Assembly (NCBI GenBank): GCA_964372215.1
Contig: CAYJQC010000037.1
Coordinates: 1 to 39,742 of the forward strand
Source: DAIMFL01 sp964372215
Lineage (GTDB): Bacteria; Pseudomonadota; Alphaproteobacteria; Dongiales; Dongiaceae
DNA length: 39,742 nucleotides
Direction of reading: 5' to 3'
This document shows positions 1-8,449 of the stretch, in pieces. Positions within the stretch are counted from its first letter, which is position 1; the number at the start of each line of letters is the position of its first letter. Made by a program: the position numbers and the translations under genes. The notes below the pieces were generated by a model. The model was not told the origin of the DNA. It saw only the letters and a list, made by a program, of their open reading frames with translations, and did not search any database.

Positions 1-1
1 G

Positions 2-625
2 GACTGGGCCGTGGCGCCGCCGCCGCCCGAGCCGCTGCCGCTGCGCCCGCTGGCGCCGTCGCGCCCGGCCGGCGACGAGCCGCCGGTGCGCGCGCCGCTC
101 GGCGAGGACCAGGGCTATCGCTTCCGCCGCGGTATCATCATCCATCGCCTGCTCGAGCTGCTGCCGGAGGTCGAGGCGCCGCGCCGCGCCGCGGTCGCGC
201 GCCGCTTCCTGGCCCGCCCGGTCCACGACCTCGGCCCGGAGCTGCAGGACGAGATCGCGGCCGAGGTGCTGCGCCTGTTCGAGGATCCGGCGATCGCGCC
301 GCTGTTCGGGCCGGGCAGCTTCGCCGAGCTGCCGGTCGCCGGCGAGATCGCGGGGTCGGACGGCAGCCTGCGGGTGATCCACGGCCAGATCGACCGCCTG
401 GTGGTTCGGGAACGCTCGGTCCTGATCGTCGACTTCAAGACCAACCGGCCGCCGCCGGCGCGGGAATCCGAGGTCGCGCCGGTCTATCTCCGGCAGATGG
501 CGAGCTATCGCGCGGCGTTGCGCCGGATCTATCCCGACCGCAGCGTCGACTGCGCGCTGCTGTGGACTGACGGGCCGCGATTCATGCCCTTGACAGCCGA
601 AGCGCTCGACCCTCACGCTCCCTGA
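2..625 (+). CDS. addA: AddA (double-strand break repair helicase-nuclease), C-terminal part, 5' end outside window
   Basis: C-terminal nuclease domain of AddA, the helicase-nuclease subunit that with AddB resects double-strand breaks for RecA. About 207 residues are visible and the frame is open to the left edge, so the real start is upstream. The nuclease signature of the PD-(D/E)XK family is present: GQIDRL, then VDFKTN (the D-x-K catalytic pair), then the QMASY motif typical of RecB/AddA nucleases. The start of the visible part is a proline-rich linker. Downstream lies trxA in the same direction, the usual alphaproteobacterial order. Identification is by family motifs and neighbourhood; helicase motifs are outside the window. 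Confidence 0.9.
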   Translation, partial: DWAVAPPPPEPLPLRPLAPSRPAGDEPPVRAPLGEDQGYRFRRGIIIHRLLELLPEVEAPRRAAVARRFLARPVHDLGPELQDEIAAEVLRLFEDPAIAPLFGPGSFAELPVAGEIAGSDGSLRVIHGQIDRLVVRERSVLIVDFKTNRPPPARESEVAPVYLRQMASYRAALRRIYPDRSVDCALLWTDGPRFMPLTAEALDPHAP

Positions 626-670
626 CCCGGCATTTTGCGCCTTGTCGGCCAAGCACTTAACTCAGCATCC

Positions 671-699
671 TTGACCCTGACCGGGGGCGTTCCTAGATT
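671..699 (+). promoter_or_regulatory. Probable sigma-70 promoter of trxA
   Basis: TTGACC (671-676), a 17-base spacer and TAGATT (694-699) match the housekeeping consensus at 5/6 and 4/6. Transcription would begin near 706, leaving a leader of about 55 bases before the trxA ATG. It lies just after the addA stop, so trxA would have its own promoter. Sequence match only. Confidence 0.55.
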
Positions 700-760
700 C
701 TCCAGGTCCTGGCGCCGGCCGGTCCGACCGGCCTTCGCCACCTCAGCACAAGGAAGCCCC

Positions 761-1081
761 ATGAGTACGACCGCCGTATCCGATGCGAGCTTCGACACCG
801 ATGTCCTCAAGGCGTCGGGGCCGGTGCTGGTCGATTTCTGGGCCGAGTGGTGCGGCCCCTGCAAGATGATCGCGCCGGCGCTCGAGGAGCTCGCCACCAG
901 CATGAGCGGCAAGGTGACGGTCGCCAAGCTCAACATCGACGAGAACGCCCAGACGCCGAAGAAGTATGGCGTGCGCGGCATCCCGACCCTGATGCTGTTC
1001 AAGGACGGCCAGGTCGCGGCGATCAAGATCGGCGCCCTGCCGAAGAACAAGCTGATCGAGTGGGTCGAGTCGAACATCTGA
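761..1081 (+). CDS. trxA: Thioredoxin
   Basis: Small cytosolic dithiol-disulfide oxidoreductase, 106 residues, a normal thioredoxin length. The WCGPC active site has its cysteines at residues 31 and 34, and the cis-proline loop RGIPTLMLF and the C-terminal helix of the thioredoxin fold are present. The ATG at 761 is chosen because AAGGAAG lies just upstream and because the protein then begins as family members do. A longer open frame from 635 has no support. It follows addA and converges on folC, the common arrangement in Rhodospirillales. Its last 66 bases and its terminator recur at 2032-2154, behind the mqsRA module. Confidence 0.97.
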   Translation: MSTTAVSDASFDTDVLKASGPVLVDFWAEWCGPCKMIAPALEELATSMSGKVTVAKLNIDENAQTPKKYGVRGIPTLMLFKDGQVAAIKIGALPKNKLIEWVESNI

Positions 1082-1108
1082 CATCGCGCGACAAGCGCTG
1101 ACAGGTTC

Positions 1109-1142
1109 AAGGCCCCACGGCGAAACCCGCGGGGCCTTTTCC
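1109..1142 (+). terminator. Rho-independent terminator of trxA
   Basis: AAGGCCCC (1109-1116) pairs with GGGGCCTT (1131-1138), followed by TTTTCC. It lies 28 bases past the trxA stop. A near copy recurs at 2125-2156. Confidence 0.85.
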
Positions 1143-1171
1143 ATTTGAGCCGACGGTCCGGCCCGGACGAC

Positions 1172-1200
1172 TTGACATGGCACCATAATGGTGCCATCTT
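1172..1200 (+). promoter_or_regulatory. mqsRA promoter overlapped by a perfect palindromic operator
   Basis: TTGACA at 1172-1177 is a perfect -35 box; 17 bases on, CATCTT (1195-1200) is a weak -10. Between and over them lies a perfect inverted repeat, ATGGCACCAT (1177-1186) and ATGGTGCCAT (1188-1197), separated by one base. An operator spanning both promoter boxes is what autoregulation by the MqsA antitoxin would need; the E. coli MqsA operator has a different sequence. The expected transcription start (about 1207) coincides with the preferred GTG start codon of mqsR, so the messenger may be leaderless. Confidence 0.6.
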
Positions 1201-1206
1201 GTGGAT

Positions 1207-1509
1207 GTGGAGAAGCGCCGGCCGGCTCATGATCTTGGCGCGTTCAAGTCCGCTGTGGCCGCCGACCGGGCGGGCGTCACACAGACGGCGATCCGCGACG
1301 CGCGCGCCCTGGGCTTCGGCTACCAGGACATGAAGACAGCGATCGCCGCGATGGAACGCGGCCAGTTCGTGAAGTCGATGACGTCCTACGCGGATCACCG
1401 GCTCTGGCAGGACGTGTATCACGTCCGCCATGAAGGGCTCGTGCTGTACGTGAAGTTCACCGCCAGCGTCATCGCCGAGTTCACGCTTCTGTCGTTCAAG
1501 GAAAAATAG
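1207..1509 (+). CDS. mqsR: MqsR-family mRNA interferase toxin
   Basis: Toxin of a type II toxin-antitoxin pair, a ribosome-independent RNase of RelE-like fold that in E. coli cuts mRNA at GCU. With GTG 1207 as start it has 100 residues (E. coli 98) and begins MEKRRP, like the E. coli protein. The functional residues K56, Q68 and Y81 then fall at the same numbers, in FVKSM, WQDVY and LYVKF; the C-terminus SFKEK is also conserved. An in-frame GTG at 1201 would add two residues. No Shine-Dalgarno is visible. Toxin-first order with the antitoxin at zero spacing is typical for mqsRA. The base composition is visibly less GC-rich than the neighbours, and the module lies between two copies of the trxA tail. 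Confidence 0.9.
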   Translation: MEKRRPAHDLGAFKSAVAADRAGVTQTAIRDARALGFGYQDMKTAIAAMERGQFVKSMTSYADHRLWQDVYHVRHEGLVLYVKFTASVIAEFTLLSFKEK

Positions 1510-2016
1510 ATGGCCCGGACGTCTCGAGCAGCCGCAGTTCGAAAGACCAGTGCCGCGAAGTCGGACAACTCGCGCGCTTGCCCTGTCTGCGGTCAAAGCA
1601 TGCGGCGCGCACGCCGCGCCGACACGATCGAGTACAAGGGATTGTCGCGCCGGGTTACGCAGCCAGGGTGGTACTGCGGCAACTGCGGCGAGGCGGTGCT
1701 CGAGCCCGCGGATGTGAAGGCGACGGAGCCGGCGTACTTCGACCTCAAGGCGGAGGCGGAAGGCCTCGTCACCGCAGAGGAAGTCAAGCGCATCCGGCGG
1801 ACGCTGGGGCTGTCGCAGCGCGAGGCCGGCGAAGTCCTGGGCGGTGGCCCACGGGCCTTTCAGAAGTACGAGTCGCGCACCGTCATGGTGAGCAAGCCGA
1901 TGAGCAATCTGCTGCGCCTTCTCGAGCGCCATCCAAAGGCGCTCCGGGAGTTGACGGAAAACCAGGACTCCCGGAGGCGACTCGCATCCCGCCAGACAGC
2001 CGCATCGGCGGAGTAG
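1510..2016 (+). CDS. mqsA: MqsA-family antitoxin / autorepressor (zinc finger plus helix-turn-helix)
   Basis: Antitoxin of the MqsR toxin, 168 residues against about 131 in E. coli. The N-terminal zinc-binding half, which covers the toxin, has CPVC (C24, C27) and CGNC (C56, C59). The C-terminal half is a Cro/CI-type helix-turn-helix (about 93-150) with the family signature LSQREAGEVLGGG and QKYESR, which binds the operator. The extra length is a basic, Ser/Ala-rich leader of some 22 residues and a C-terminal tail of about 15. It starts at the base after the mqsR stop, implying translational coupling. Fifteen bases after its stop the trxA-tail repeat begins. Confidence 0.9.
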   Translation: MARTSRAAAVRKTSAAKSDNSRACPVCGQSMRRARRADTIEYKGLSRRVTQPGWYCGNCGEAVLEPADVKATEPAYFDLKAEAEGLVTAEEVKRIRRTLGLSQREAGEVLGGGPRAFQKYESRTVMVSKPMSNLLRLLERHPKALRELTENQDSRRRLASRQTAASAE

Positions 2017-2031
2017 TGCCAGGACCGTGCA

Positions 2032-2097
2032 GCGGCGATCAAGATCGGCGCCCCGCCGAAGAACAAGCTGATCCAGTGGGTCGAGTCGAAGGTCTGA
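2032..2097 (+). pseudogene. Duplicated 3' end of trxA (C-terminal fragment)
   Basis: These 66 bases match the last 66 bases of trxA (1016-1081) at 62 positions. In the matching frame they read AAIKIGAPPKNKLIQWVESKV and stop, against AAIKIGALPKNKLIEWVESNI in intact trxA. There is no start codon and no upstream thioredoxin sequence, so it is a remnant. Similarity continues through the spacer and terminator to about 2158. The fragment shows that the mqsRA module was placed between two copies of the trxA end. Confidence 0.85.
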
Positions 2098-2124
2098 GCG
2101 ACCGCGGCGAGCCCTGGCAGGTTC

Positions 2125-2156
2125 AAGGCCCCGGGGCGAAACCCGAGGGGCCTTTC
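2125..2156 (+). terminator. Second copy of the trxA-type terminator
   Basis: AAGGCCCC (2125-2132) pairs with GGGGCCTTT (2147-2155), with a short T tail. Same stem as the terminator at 1109-1142 and part of the duplicated trxA end; it could now terminate mqsRA. Confidence 0.75.
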
Positions 2157-2183
2157 CGTTGATGACGCCATAGGAAAATTGTC

Positions 2184-2282
2184 ATGCGCGGACTCGATTC
2201 GCGCATCCATGATTCCGCCTGTGAGATGTCGGGATGGATCGCCGGGTCATCCTTCGACAGGCTCAGGATGAGGCCCGGCGAT
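2184..2282. repeat. Intergenic palindromic sequence (REP-like)
   Basis: Two nested palindromes fill the space between the trxA-tail copy and the folC stop. ATGCGCG (2184-2190) pairs with CGCGCAT (2200-2206). A stronger one runs from 2238 to 2282: ATCGCCGGG pairs with CCCGGCGAT and inside them CATCCT pairs with AGGATG, around TCGACAGGCTC. This core resembles a short repeat seen between genes in many GC-rich proteobacteria (recalled, not searched). No coding potential is visible. Confidence 0.6.
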
Positions 2283-2308
2283 GACACCGGTGGATGCGGG
2301 GTCGCCAC

Positions 2309-3643
2309 TCACCCGTTCTCCGCCAGCACCTCGCCGGCGAGGTAGAGCGAGCCACAGACCAGGAGCCGCGCGGGGGCCGGGTCGGCGGCGGCCAGGGAAC
2401 GCGCGGCGGCCACCACGTCGGCGGCCGGTGCCGCGTCGGGAAAGCCGGCGCGCCGCGCGGCGGCGGCCGCGTCGGCGGCGGAGAGGGTCTGGTGGGCGCC
2501 GCCGATGGCGACCGCGCGCAAGGATTCGGCCGGCCCCGCGAGCGGCCGGAGAAAGGTTTCGGCGTCGTGGGTCGAGAGCATGCCGAACACGACGCGCACC
2601 GGCAGATCGGGGCGTTCCCGCCGCCACGCCGTCACCTGGCGCGCCAGCACCTGGCCGCCGGCCTCGTTATGGGCGCCGTCGAGCCAGACCTCCCAGCCGG
2701 CCGGCAGGGCGTCGACGAGCGGTCCGCGCCGCAGGCGCTGCAGCCGCGCCGGCCATTCGACGGTGACGAGGCCCTTGGCCGCCGCCGGGTCGCCGATCGC
2801 GACGCCGTCGAGCAGCGCGAGGGTGGCGAGCGCCATGCCGGCGTTCTCGACCTGATGCGCGCCGAGCAGGCCGGGGAGCGGAAACCCGCGGGTGCCGCCG
2901 ACGTCGCGGAACATCAGCTTGTCGCCGTCGCGCCAGGAATCCCATTCCCGGCCGTGGCGGTGGAGCGGACTGCCGAGTTCCTTTGCGCGGGCCGCGATCA
3001 CCGCCATCGCCTCGTCCGGCTGCGGCCCGACGATGGCCGGGCGGCCGGGCTTCAGGATCCCCGCCTTGGCCTTGGCGATGTCCGACAGCGTGCGGCCGAG
3101 ATGCTGCATGTGGTCATAGGAGATCGGCGTGATGACGCAGGCGAGCGGCCGGTCGATCACGTTGGTGGCGTCGTACTCGCCGCCCAGCCCGACCTCGAGC
3201 AGCAGCAGATCGGCCGGCGCGCGCGCAAAGGCCAGGAAGGCGGCGGCGGTGGTGATCTCGAAGAAGGTGATCGGGGTGCCGCCGTTCGCCGCCTCGCATT
3301 CCTCGAGCAGCGCCAGCAGCTCGGGCTCGGCGACCAGCGTGCCGGCGACCCGGATGCGCTCGTGGAAGCGCACCAGATGGGGCGAGGTGTAGACGTGGAC
3401 GGGCCGGCCGGCGGCCTCGATCATGGCGCGCAGATAGGCGATCACCGAACCCTTGCCGTTGGTGCCGGCGACGTGGACCACCGGCGGCAGCCGGCGCTCG
3501 GGATGGCCGAGTCGCGCCAACAGCTCGACCACGCGGTCGAGTACCAGATCGATGATCTTGGGATGAAGCCGGGTCAGCCGTTCGAGGACGAGGTCGCTCG
3601 AGCGGCCGGCAGCGCCGTCAGGCGCCGGCGCCGGGTTTGCCAT
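2309..3643 (-). CDS. folC: Bifunctional dihydrofolate synthase / folylpolyglutamate synthase
   Basis: ATP-dependent ligase that adds glutamate to dihydropteroate and then to folates; Mur-ligase superfamily, 444 residues, normal length. The P-loop GTNGKGS is at residues 60-66, followed by YTSPHLVRFHERI, a FolC signature that touches substrate. The ATP domain continues to about 295 and the C-terminal Mur-type domain (WLDGAHNEAGG) binds glutamate. The start ATG at 3643 lies inside the 3' end of accD, a 26-base overlap, so it is translated from the same message as accD. It is the last gene of the trp-accD-folC string and converges on trxA/mqsRA. Confidence 0.95.
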   Translation of the reverse strand: MANPAPAPDGAAGRSSDLVLERLTRLHPKIIDLVLDRVVELLARLGHPERRLPPVVHVAGTNGKGSVIAYLRAMIEAAGRPVHVYTSPHLVRFHERIRVAGTLVAEPELLALLEECEAANGGTPITFFEITTAAAFLAFARAPADLLLLEVGLGGEYDATNVIDRPLACVITPISYDHMQHLGRTLSDIAKAKAGILKPGRPAIVGPQPDEAMAVIAARAKELGSPLHRHGREWDSWRDGDKLMFRDVGGTRGFPLPGLLGAHQVENAGMALATLALLDGVAIGDPAAAKGLVTVEWPARLQRLRRGPLVDALPAGWEVWLDGAHNEAGGQVLARQVTAWRRERPDLPVRVVFGMLSTHDAETFLRPLAGPAESLRAVAIGGAHQTLSAADAAAAARRAGFPDAAPAADVVAAARSLAAADPAPARLLVCGSLYLAGEVLAENG

Positions 3644-4664
3644 TGCCGGGCTTGTCGCCGCTGCGCTTGTCGCCGGGCCGCTTGCCGTTGCCGCGCTTGC
3701 CGCCGGCGTCCTTGACGGCGCTGTCGGCGACCGCCTCGCCGGCCGCGTCGTCCTCGTCCGCGGTCCCGACGGCGGCCTCGAACAGCAGCGGCAGCACCTC
3801 CGGCTCGTGCTTCGGCTGCGGCGCCGCCAGCAGGCCGAGCACGCGGATCAGCGTGGCCCGGAGCTCGCCGCGCGGCACCACCATGTCGACCATGCCGTGC
3901 TGCAGCAGGTACTCCGCTTTCTGAAAGCCCTCGGGCAGCTTTTCGCGGATGGTCTCCTCGATCACCCGTGCGCCGGCGAAACCGATCACGGCACCCGGCT
4001 CGGCGATGGCGATGTCGCCCAGCATGGCGAACGAGGCGGAGACGCCGCCGGTGGTCGGATCGGTCAGCAGCACGACATAGGCCAGGCGCGCGTCCTTCAC
4101 CTCCTCGACCGCGATGATCGAGCGCGGCATCTGCATCAGCGACAGGATGCCTTCCTGCATGCGGGCGCCGCCCGAGGCCGGCACCACGATGAGCGGCGCC
4201 TTCTCGGCCACCGCCTTGCGGGCGGCGGCGATCAGGCCCTCACCGACGGCGACCCCCATCGAGCCGCCCATGAAGTCGAAGTTGAACACCGCGACGACGG
4301 CGCCATTGCCGCCGATCCGGCCGAAGGCGACGACGATGGCGTCCTGCTCGGTGGTCTTGGCCTGGGCTTCCTTGAGCCGGTCGCTGTAGCGCTTGCGGTC
4401 GCGGAAGCGCAAGGGATCGAGTTCGACCCGCGGCAGCTCGATCCGCTCGAACGCGCCATCATCGAACATCAGCTCCAGGCGCTTGCGCCAGCCGATCCGC
4501 ATGTGAAAGCCGCAATGCGGACAGACCCGGTGATTGGCCTCGAGCTCGCGGTGGAAGATCATCTGGCCGCAGGCGGCGCATTTCTCCCACAGGTTCTCCG
4601 GCACATCCGCCTTGCGGACCAGCGCCTGCAGCTTGGGTCGGACGAAGTTGGTGAGCCAGCTCAT
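3618..4664 (-). CDS. accD: Acetyl-CoA carboxylase carboxyltransferase, beta subunit
   Basis: Beta half of the carboxyltransferase that moves carboxylate from biotin to acetyl-CoA, the first step of fatty acid synthesis. The zinc ribbon has C29, C32, C48 and C51 (CAACGQ and CPHCGF). The crotonase-fold core includes FNFDFMGGSMG and the oxyanion GGARMQEG segment. The protein has 348 residues against about 304 in E. coli. The excess is a C-terminal tail of about 50 residues, first acidic and then a lysine/glycine run of repeated GNGK, GDK and GDKR units. This tail overlaps the start of folC. The gene lies 18 bases after trpA. Confidence 0.96.
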   Translation of the reverse strand: MSWLTNFVRPKLQALVRKADVPENLWEKCAACGQMIFHRELEANHRVCPHCGFHMRIGWRKRLELMFDDGAFERIELPRVELDPLRFRDRKRYSDRLKEAQAKTTEQDAIVVAFGRIGGNGAVVAVFNFDFMGGSMGVAVGEGLIAAARKAVAEKAPLIVVPASGGARMQEGILSLMQMPRSIIAVEEVKDARLAYVVLLTDPTTGGVSASFAMLGDIAIAEPGAVIGFAGARVIEETIREKLPEGFQKAEYLLQHGMVDMVVPRGELRATLIRVLGLLAAPQPKHEPEVLPLLFEAAVGTADEDDAAGEAVADSAVKDAGGKRGNGKRPGDKRSGDKPGNGKPGAGA

Positions 4665-4682
4665 GGCAGCTCCGCTATCGTT

Positions 4683-5549
4683 CTATGTCCGGGCGCCGCG
4701 CACGCCCGCGGCGAGGTCGCGCACCAGCGTCAGCACGTCTTCCACCAGGCCGGGCTTCGGCTTGCCCGACCCATCGAGATTCTCGGCGATCCGCGATACC
4801 AGCGCCGATCCGACAACGGCAGCATCTGCCGCAGCCGCGACCTCCGCCGCCTGCGCCGGCGTCTTGATGCCGAAGCCGACCGCCACCGGCAGGTCGGTGT
4901 GGCGCTTCAGCCGCGCCACCGCGCCGGAGATGTCGACCGCCGAGGCCGAGCGCGTGCCGGTGATCCCCAGGATCGAGACGTAATAGACGAATCCGCTGGT
5001 GTTGGTCAGCACCTTGGGCAGGCGCTTGTCGTCGGTGGTCGGCGTCGCCAGGCGGATGAAGTTGACGCCCGCGGCGAGCGCCGGCAGGCACAGCTCCTCG
5101 TCCTCTTCCGGCGGCAGGTCGACGACGATCAGCCCGTCCACCCCGGCGGCGATCGCGTCCTTCAGGAACCCATCCACCCCGTAGCTGTAGATCGGGTTGT
5201 AGTAGCCCATCAGCACGATCGGCGTGTCGGCGTCGGATTTGCGGAAGTCGCGCACCAGGGCCAGGGTCTTCTTCAGGGTCTGCCCGGCCTTGAGGGCGCG
5301 CAAGGACGAGGCCTGGATGGCGGGGCCGTCCGCCATCGGGTCGGTGAAGGGCATGCCAAGCTCGATCACGTCGGCGCCGGCCCCGGGCAGCCCCTTCACC
5401 AGGGCGAGCGAGGTGTCGTAGTCGGGATCGCCTGCGGTGACGAAGGTGACGAAGCCGGCGCGCCCTTCCGCCTTCAGCGCCGCGAAACGCCGCGCGATGC
5501 GGACGGTATCGACGGCCTGCTTGGCGGTGGCGGTCGAGAGCGTGCTCAT
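4683..5549 (-). CDS. trpA: Tryptophan synthase alpha chain
   Basis: Cleaves indole-3-glycerol phosphate to indole and glyceraldehyde 3-phosphate and passes indole to TrpB through the alpha2-beta2 tunnel. TIM-barrel protein of 288 residues. The catalytic acids are E63 and D74 in the segment IELGMPFTDPMADGP, equivalent to E49 and D60 of the E. coli enzyme; the phosphate-binding glycines VAVGFGIK and ADAAVVGSALV are in place. The N-terminus is about 14 residues longer than in E. coli. It lies 13 bases after trpB and 18 before accD. Confidence 0.97.
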   Translation of the reverse strand: MSTLSTATAKQAVDTVRIARRFAALKAEGRAGFVTFVTAGDPDYDTSLALVKGLPGAGADVIELGMPFTDPMADGPAIQASSLRALKAGQTLKKTLALVRDFRKSDADTPIVLMGYYNPIYSYGVDGFLKDAIAAGVDGLIVVDLPPEEDEELCLPALAAGVNFIRLATPTTDDKRLPKVLTNTSGFVYYVSILGITGTRSASAVDISGAVARLKRHTDLPVAVGFGIKTPAQAAEVAAAADAAVVGSALVSRIAENLDGSGKPKPGLVEDVLTLVRDLAAGVRGART

Positions 5550-5562
5550 CGCGACCTGGCCC

Positions 5563-6774
<1,212 letters not shown>

Positions 6775-6834
6775 GCGGTCTGGTCCAACGGCTGGTGCTC
6801 GGAAACCCCCGGGGAAACCGGGCGTCGAGCGGCC

Positions 6835-6863
6835 AATCAACCACAGGGGGCCGGAAACGTCAA
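6835..6863 (-). promoter_or_regulatory. Possible internal promoter for trpBA-accD-folC
   Basis: On the minus strand TTGACG (6863-6858), 17 bases, then TTGATT (6840-6835). Transcription would begin about 55 bases before the trpB TTG. Upstream in the same gap GAAATC (6894-6899) and GATTTC (6904-6909) can form a small hairpin after the trpF stop. The -10 match is weak. Confidence 0.35.
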
Positions 6864-6940
6864 AGCCCCGCCACGGCGCCGCCGTTTGGCGAAGAAATCC
6901 AGTGATTTCCTGCGCTTGTCCGAGCCGCGACGCAACCCGG

Positions 6941-7588
6941 TCAGAGCCGGCGCGCGGCGGCCAGGAACGCGGCGATCTTCGCCGCGCTCTTTTGCCCCGG
7001 CGAGTCCTCGACGCCCGACGAGACGTCGACACAGGCGGCGCCGGAGATGCGCGCCGCCTCGGCCAGATTGCCGGCATCGAGCCCGCCCGCCAGCATCCAG
7101 GGTCTCGGCCATTTGCGCCCGGCGATCAGCGTCCAGTCGAAGGCCAGCGCGTTGCCGCCGGGCAGCGCGTTCTTCAGGTCCTTCGGCGGCCTGGCATCGA
7201 ACATCAGCCAGTCCGCGACCTCGACATAGGCATCGGCGGCGGCGATGTCGTCGGGCCCGGCAACGCCGATCACCTTCATCACGGGCACGTCGGTGCGGGC
7301 GCGGATCTCGGCGACCCGTTGCGGAGTCTCGCTGCCGTGGAGCTGCAGCAGATCGAGGCCGGCCGCGCCCAGCACCTCGTCGAAGCGGGCGTCGGTGTCG
7401 TCGACGAACAGCCCGACCTTGGCGACCGAGTTCGGCACCAGCGGCGCCAACGCGGCGGCCTGTGCCGGCGTCACCGCGCGCGGGCTCTGGGGATAGAACA
7501 CGAAGCCGACGAAGGCGGCGCCGCCGGCAACCGCCGCCGCCACTCCATCCGCGCTGCTCAGTCCGCAGATCTTGGCGCGCAGGGTCAT
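6941..7588 (-). CDS. trpF: Phosphoribosylanthranilate isomerase
   Basis: Third step of tryptophan synthesis: Amadori rearrangement of phosphoribosylanthranilate to CdRP. TIM barrel of 215 residues with ATG 7588. The catalytic cysteine is C8 in MTLRAKICGL, the general acid is the aspartate in LMFDARPP, and the phosphate site is LAGGLDAGNL near the C-terminus, followed by VDVSSGVEDSPGQK. An open frame extends upstream to 7735 but overlaps the membrane-protein gene and shows no homology. The start is 4 bases after the stop of that membrane protein. Confidence 0.96.
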   Translation of the reverse strand: MTLRAKICGLSSADGVAAAVAGGAAFVGFVFYPQSPRAVTPAQAAALAPLVPNSVAKVGLFVDDTDARFDEVLGAAGLDLLQLHGSETPQRVAEIRARTDVPVMKVIGVAGPDDIAAADAYVEVADWLMFDARPPKDLKNALPGGNALAFDWTLIAGRKWPRPWMLAGGLDAGNLAEAARISGAACVDVSSGVEDSPGQKSAAKIAAFLAAARRL

Positions 7589-7592
7589 CGTC

Positions 7593-8399
7593 TCACACGC
7601 TGCCGCGCGGCCGTCCAGCCAAGCGCATGTAGACCACCGCGAGCGCGGTGAGCCCGGCGGCGGAGACCAGCAGGCTGAGAACGGTTTCCAGCAGCAGCCT
7701 GAACAGCGGCGCCGCCGCGGACAGGCCGCTGACATCGAGCAGCAGCGGTACCACCAGTGCCGCCGCCATGAACGGAAACGCCACCGCCACGACGGCGAGG
7801 AACAGCCGGCCGCCGACGCCGCGGGTCGCCTGCCAGGAGCCCGGCAGGCTCATCGTGCCGTCGAGCGCCAAGGCGACCAGGCTGAAGGACAGGCGAAGGA
7901 CCACATAGATGTTGGCGAGCATGGCCGCCACCAGGACGATGGACTCCAGGCCCGGGACCGCGGCCGCCAGCGACATCACGAGTCCCATGGGCAGCCCGAT
8001 GGCGAGGCCGGCCAGCAGCGAGATCAGCAGGCCGCGCAGCAGGAACCGCGTCTCGCGCAGGCCCCAGCGCAGGCTGAGGCCGGAAACCGCCCGCGGTCCG
8101 AGCAGCAGCACGCGCAGCCAGTTGACCGCGAACAGCGACAAGGGCACGGCATTCAGCAGCACGAGCAGCAGGACGATCAGCAACCGCGGGTCCGGCGCCG
8201 GCGCCGCGCCATCGCCCGCCGGCTCGACCGCAACCGTGTCCAGCGCCGCGCGCAGCAGCAGATCGATCAGGAACATGATGATGATCGGGACGAGCCCGAC
8301 CCGAAGGAGATGGTCGCGCTGCTGCCGCATCAAGCGGAGACTGTCGCCGACCACCATGCCGATGGTCGGCATCCCGCCGGAACTCGGCGGCGAGCTCAT
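7593..8399 (-). CDS. Integral membrane protein of unknown function
   Basis: 268 residues with about six hydrophobic segments: around residues 36-54, 73-95, 120-145, 148-172, 193-220 and 226-258. Short loops rich in arginine lie on what would be the cytoplasmic side. No enzyme motif is recognised. The segment SWQATRG before the fifth helix recalls similar positions in other poorly characterised bacterial membrane proteins. ATG 8399 has GGGAG nearby upstream. It is inserted between pyrF and trpF, 4 bases ahead of trpF, so it is probably co-transcribed; its function cannot be inferred from these neighbours. Confidence 0.8.
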   Translation of the reverse strand: MSSPPSSGGMPTIGMVVGDSLRLMRQQRDHLLRVGLVPIIIMFLIDLLLRAALDTVAVEPAGDGAAPAPDPRLLIVLLLVLLNAVPLSLFAVNWLRVLLLGPRAVSGLSLRWGLRETRFLLRGLLISLLAGLAIGLPMGLVMSLAAAVPGLESIVLVAAMLANIYVVLRLSFSLVALALDGTMSLPGSWQATRGVGGRLFLAVVAVAFPFMAAALVVPLLLDVSGLSAAAPLFRLLLETVLSLLVSAAGLTALAVVYMRLAGRPRGSV

Positions 8400-8449
8400 G
8401 CGACGTCTCCCTGCAGATGCAGCGGCATCGATTCGCGCACGCGATCGCC

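Noticed and set aside
613..1932. Long open frame antisense to trxA and mqsRA
   Set aside because: Overlaps three well-identified genes on the other strand; composition is that of antisense GC-rich coding DNA, with no recognisable domain.
1145..2158. mqsRA as part of a transposon or insertion sequence
   Set aside because: No transposase, no terminal inverted repeats and no short target duplication; the flanking repeats are trxA coding sequence and its terminator.
6775..6940. Tryptophan attenuator in the trpF-trpB gap
   Set aside because: A short hairpin exists, but no leader peptide with tandem Trp codons and no competing stems could be found.
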